From contig NC_092353.1 of the NCBI RefSeq assembly GCF_963676685.1, forward strand, positions 6,910,207-6,974,206: DNA of 64,000 nt, given 5' to 3'. A model generated the notes under the pieces. That model worked only from the letters and a program-made list of their open reading frames with translations. It searched no databases and was not told the DNA's origin. Shown here piece after piece: positions 63,001 through 64,000 of the stretch. Numbering within the stretch: position 1 is the stretch's first letter; the number at the start of each line of letters is the position of its first letter. The position numbers and the translations under genes were made by a program. The DNA is from Mytilus edulis. Taxonomy: Eukaryota > Mollusca > Bivalvia > Mytilida > Mytilidae.

Positions 63001-63865
63001 ATGTATTATTTCAGTCCCTCTCAGGGTTATTACCTGACATGAAGGGGGAAACCACAGACGTCATACAAGAGATCACCACCTATTACACTGGTCTCCATGG
63101 AGTCTTACAGGCAAGAGAGAAACAGCTGATACAACAAGTATATGATGCATTTAAGGCCGGAGTGGAACCATTACATGACCTGGTAGGTATACAGGATAAT
63201 ATCTTCAACTTTTGATGGTTTTGTGGTATGGTGGATTTATAATTTTATTTAAATTCTAATCTTTGGTAGATTAGCTGTATATATAGGTAACCATGAATTA
63301 AAGTGTTGAATGAAGTACATATTTTATACAGGCTTTTTCTCCAATACCTAAAAATAAATGAATATACAGTATTTTGAAAGAAATTTTAATTTGATGAGAA
63401 ATACAAGCTTTTCATTGATTAATTCCAATTTTAAGATTTGACAATTAATTAAAACACTTATTCAATTCAAAGCTTTATTTATAGTCTGCATAACAAAAAA
63501 AAACCATAAGCTCTTTGAGCTTTTATAACCAACAAATACATACATATACATAATAATTATCATACATAATACTAATATTAAAACATTTTAAAAGACATAG
63601 AACAAACATTTCATACACATTTAGGCTGAACTAATTTGATACTATATATTATATACATGCATGAGCACTAAGCTAAAAGGATTCGTTAAGACATTAAAAT
63701 ATAAACCAAAGAAAATCCAAAACATGTGGCATCTGCAATATTATAAAAAATCGTAAGAATTTTTAGTTTTGCAGTATCAAATTTTTTTTTATTATCTCTT
63801 AAACTCTTTTATTCAGAAACAAGAAATGCAGGACAATCTAAAGCAGTTAGAAAGTGCAGTTAAAG
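51005..63865 (+). CDS. TRIM-like RING/B-box/coiled-coil protein, N-terminal 318 aa (gene continues past the window)
   Basis: Ten coding exons with matching phases: 51005-51056, 55845-55963, 56226-56323, 57268-57341, 58295-58386, 59258-59319, 59526-59685, 62477-62557, 63015-63182, 63817-63865. The C3HC4 RING is split between exons 1 and 2: CPSCPKC, then LLHCGHTFCAACL and CPTC. Exon 5 carries a cysteine-rich B-box-1-like module (CRECC, CKCDRCDF, CKICF) and exon 7 a B-box 2 (CAIHDGK, YYCEDDHTPVCSRC, GEHKNH). Exons 8-10 form a helical, charged coiled-coil segment. This is the plan of RING E3 ubiquitin ligases. The C-terminal domain that would name the subfamily is outside the window; a Tudor-bearing RNF17/Qin-type protein is one possibility but unproved. 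Exon 1 is the least certain: its phase fits and it supplies the missing RING cysteines. Exon 7 has a TAGTAG tandem acceptor, so one serine may be optional. Confidence 0.82.
51329..51477. repeat. Foldback element in RING/B-box intron 1
   Basis: CTAGTCCAAATAATTATGACG at the left (first 20 bases decisive) pairs with ATGATTATCTGGACTAGG at the right; GACGGC/GCCGTC inside. No coding content. Confidence 0.7.
51477..51600 (+). repeat. 17-bp tandem repeat, left arm of an inverted pair
   Basis: Seven to eight copies of CCATTATTCCGACAGCC with small changes. The reverse complement of the same repeat lies at 52725-52853, about 1.1 kb away, in the same intron. Confidence 0.85.
52359..52588. repeat. Nested double palindrome
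   Basis: The outer arms (TATAATTGTATAAATAAACC and its complement at the right end) enclose two head-to-tail copies of a hairpin (CTTCTTCAGTTATTTATTAT paired with its complement). The whole 230-base segment is almost perfectly self-complementary. It lies between the two inverted 17-bp arrays. Confidence 0.9.
52725..52853 (-). repeat. 17-bp tandem repeat, right arm of an inverted pair
   Basis: Seven to eight copies of GGGTTGTCGGACTAATG variants, the complement of the array at 51477-51600. Confidence 0.85.
53087..53160 (+). repeat. tRNA-derived SINE head
   Basis: GTTCGTGGTCTAGTGGTTAA fits a tRNA D-arm/A box and AAGTTCGATTTTCACAC a degenerate B box about 35 bases later. The following 100 bases (to about 53260) probably are the SINE body. 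Lies in RING/B-box intron 1. Confidence 0.55.
54780..55140 (+). repeat. Dispersed repeat R7
   Basis: Contains GTGTCTGTCCGTCCGTTCG, then twice AGGTTAAAGTTTTTGGTCAA and AAGTTGAAGTTCAATCAACT. A fragment recurs at 56060-56165 (TCTGTCCTGCTTCAGGTTGA), preceded there by two copies of CCCCACCTAGTGGTATTATG. Confidence 0.65.
56515..56678. repeat. Palindromic MITE in RING/B-box intron 3
   Basis: TAATGAATGGCTATTATTTA at the left pairs with the complement ending CCATTCATTA at the right; TTGACTCTTCACATT and AATGTGAAGAGTCAA lie inside around the centre ATCCGTGAAGCGGAT. Arms are about 75 bases. Confidence 0.85.
57529..57855. repeat. Foldback element made of TTCACATGAA-type repeats, intron 4
   Basis: The ends GGCAAATTTTGTTCACATGA and TCATGTGAACCAAATTTGCC are inverted. 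The interior is filled with about 15 degenerate copies of the near-palindrome TTCACATGAA in both orientations. No coding content. Confidence 0.75.
58395..58600 (+). repeat. Dispersed repeat R2, long copy, intron 5
   Basis: AGATGTGGTGTGAGTGCCAA, then GAGACAACTCTCCATAC, AAAGTACGGCCTTCAACACG, CTTGGCTCACACCGAAC and TCAAACGGGAAAACCAACGG. This is the most complete R2 copy here; it starts only a few bases after the exon 5 donor. Confidence 0.75.
59686..62168 (+). repeat. Array of about 29 copies of an 84-bp exon-end/splice-donor unit
   Basis: Each unit is GTAAGGAATAAC plus a 72-base copy of the 3' end of the B-box exon 7, ending TCTATGGAAGAAAAG. Units begin at 59686, 59769 and 59853, then every 84 bases, with 83-base variants starting at 59686, 60525 and 60776, and one recombined unit at 61783-61916. 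So 28 copies of AAAAG/GTAAGG stand in a row; the one at 61917 is mutated to ATAAGG, and the array ends with AAAAG/GTAGAG at 62169. Units keep the exon frame, but the first has a TGA at 59713, and about eight units carry TGA where others have CGA. The long frames on both strands are therefore by-products, and the array is most simply intronic. Confidence 0.92.
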
Positions 63866-64000
63866 GTAAGGCTATAGAAAATTACAGAAGGGTCTTTGTA
63901 TATAGGGGACATCCATAACAAGGCTGACAGTTTATAACAGATAATAGGATACATTTTGAAGAATTGTTCTTCTTCTAGTTTATATCACTCTCCAACAGAA
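63866..64000 (+). other. Start of an intron of the RING/B-box gene
   Basis: Follows the donor AAAG/GTAAGG. No further exon is visible before the window ends. Confidence 0.5.

Overview
The window is AT-rich animal DNA with spliced genes, long introns and dense dispersed repeats. It most likely comes from a bivalve mollusc, probably a mussel of the Mytilus type. The support is a collagen/C1q-domain secreted protein of the kind expanded in bivalves, FEM1-type ankyrin genes, foldback and tandem-repeat elements that look familiar from mussel genomes, and no bacterial features. Species is inference; nothing here proves it.

Seven genes can be supported by reading frames whose splice sites and phases agree. 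From left to right: two tandem FEM1-like ankyrin genes on the minus strand (13788-16968 and 24593-27647), each with two exons and a predicted 560 aa; one secreted collagen/C1q-domain gene on the plus strand (CDS 29795-32914, four coding exons, 321 aa, with a likely upstream non-coding exon); three minus-strand genes sharing an RRM-like C-terminal module (33630-33983, 38792-41500, 43924-46993); and the 5' part of a plus-strand RING/B-box/coiled-coil (TRIM-like) gene running off the right end (51005-63865, ten exons seen, 318 aa so far).

The first 13 kb hold no convincing gene. They hold large foldback elements (57-1186, 2857-3758, 9744-11557) and a composite tandem array (5385-8315) whose 442-bp unit carries a tRNA-like module. 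The two FEM1-like genes are a segmental duplication: exons, intron content and upstream sequence all align, and a piece resembling the 5' exon region of the C1q gene is left behind the first copy at 19845-19963. Between the copies lie a 34-bp minisatellite, two inverted copies of a dispersed repeat and a 165-bp-type tandem repeat.

The most unusual structure is at 59686-62168. About 29 tandem copies of an 84-bp unit, made from the 3' end of the B-box exon plus its own splice donor, sit directly behind that exon, giving nearly thirty equivalent 5' splice sites in a row. The introns of the RRM-like genes hold a 510-bp uninterrupted tetranucleotide array and a solo LTR with a short target-site duplication. 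No operon-like co-regulation is implied; the genes are separate transcription units.
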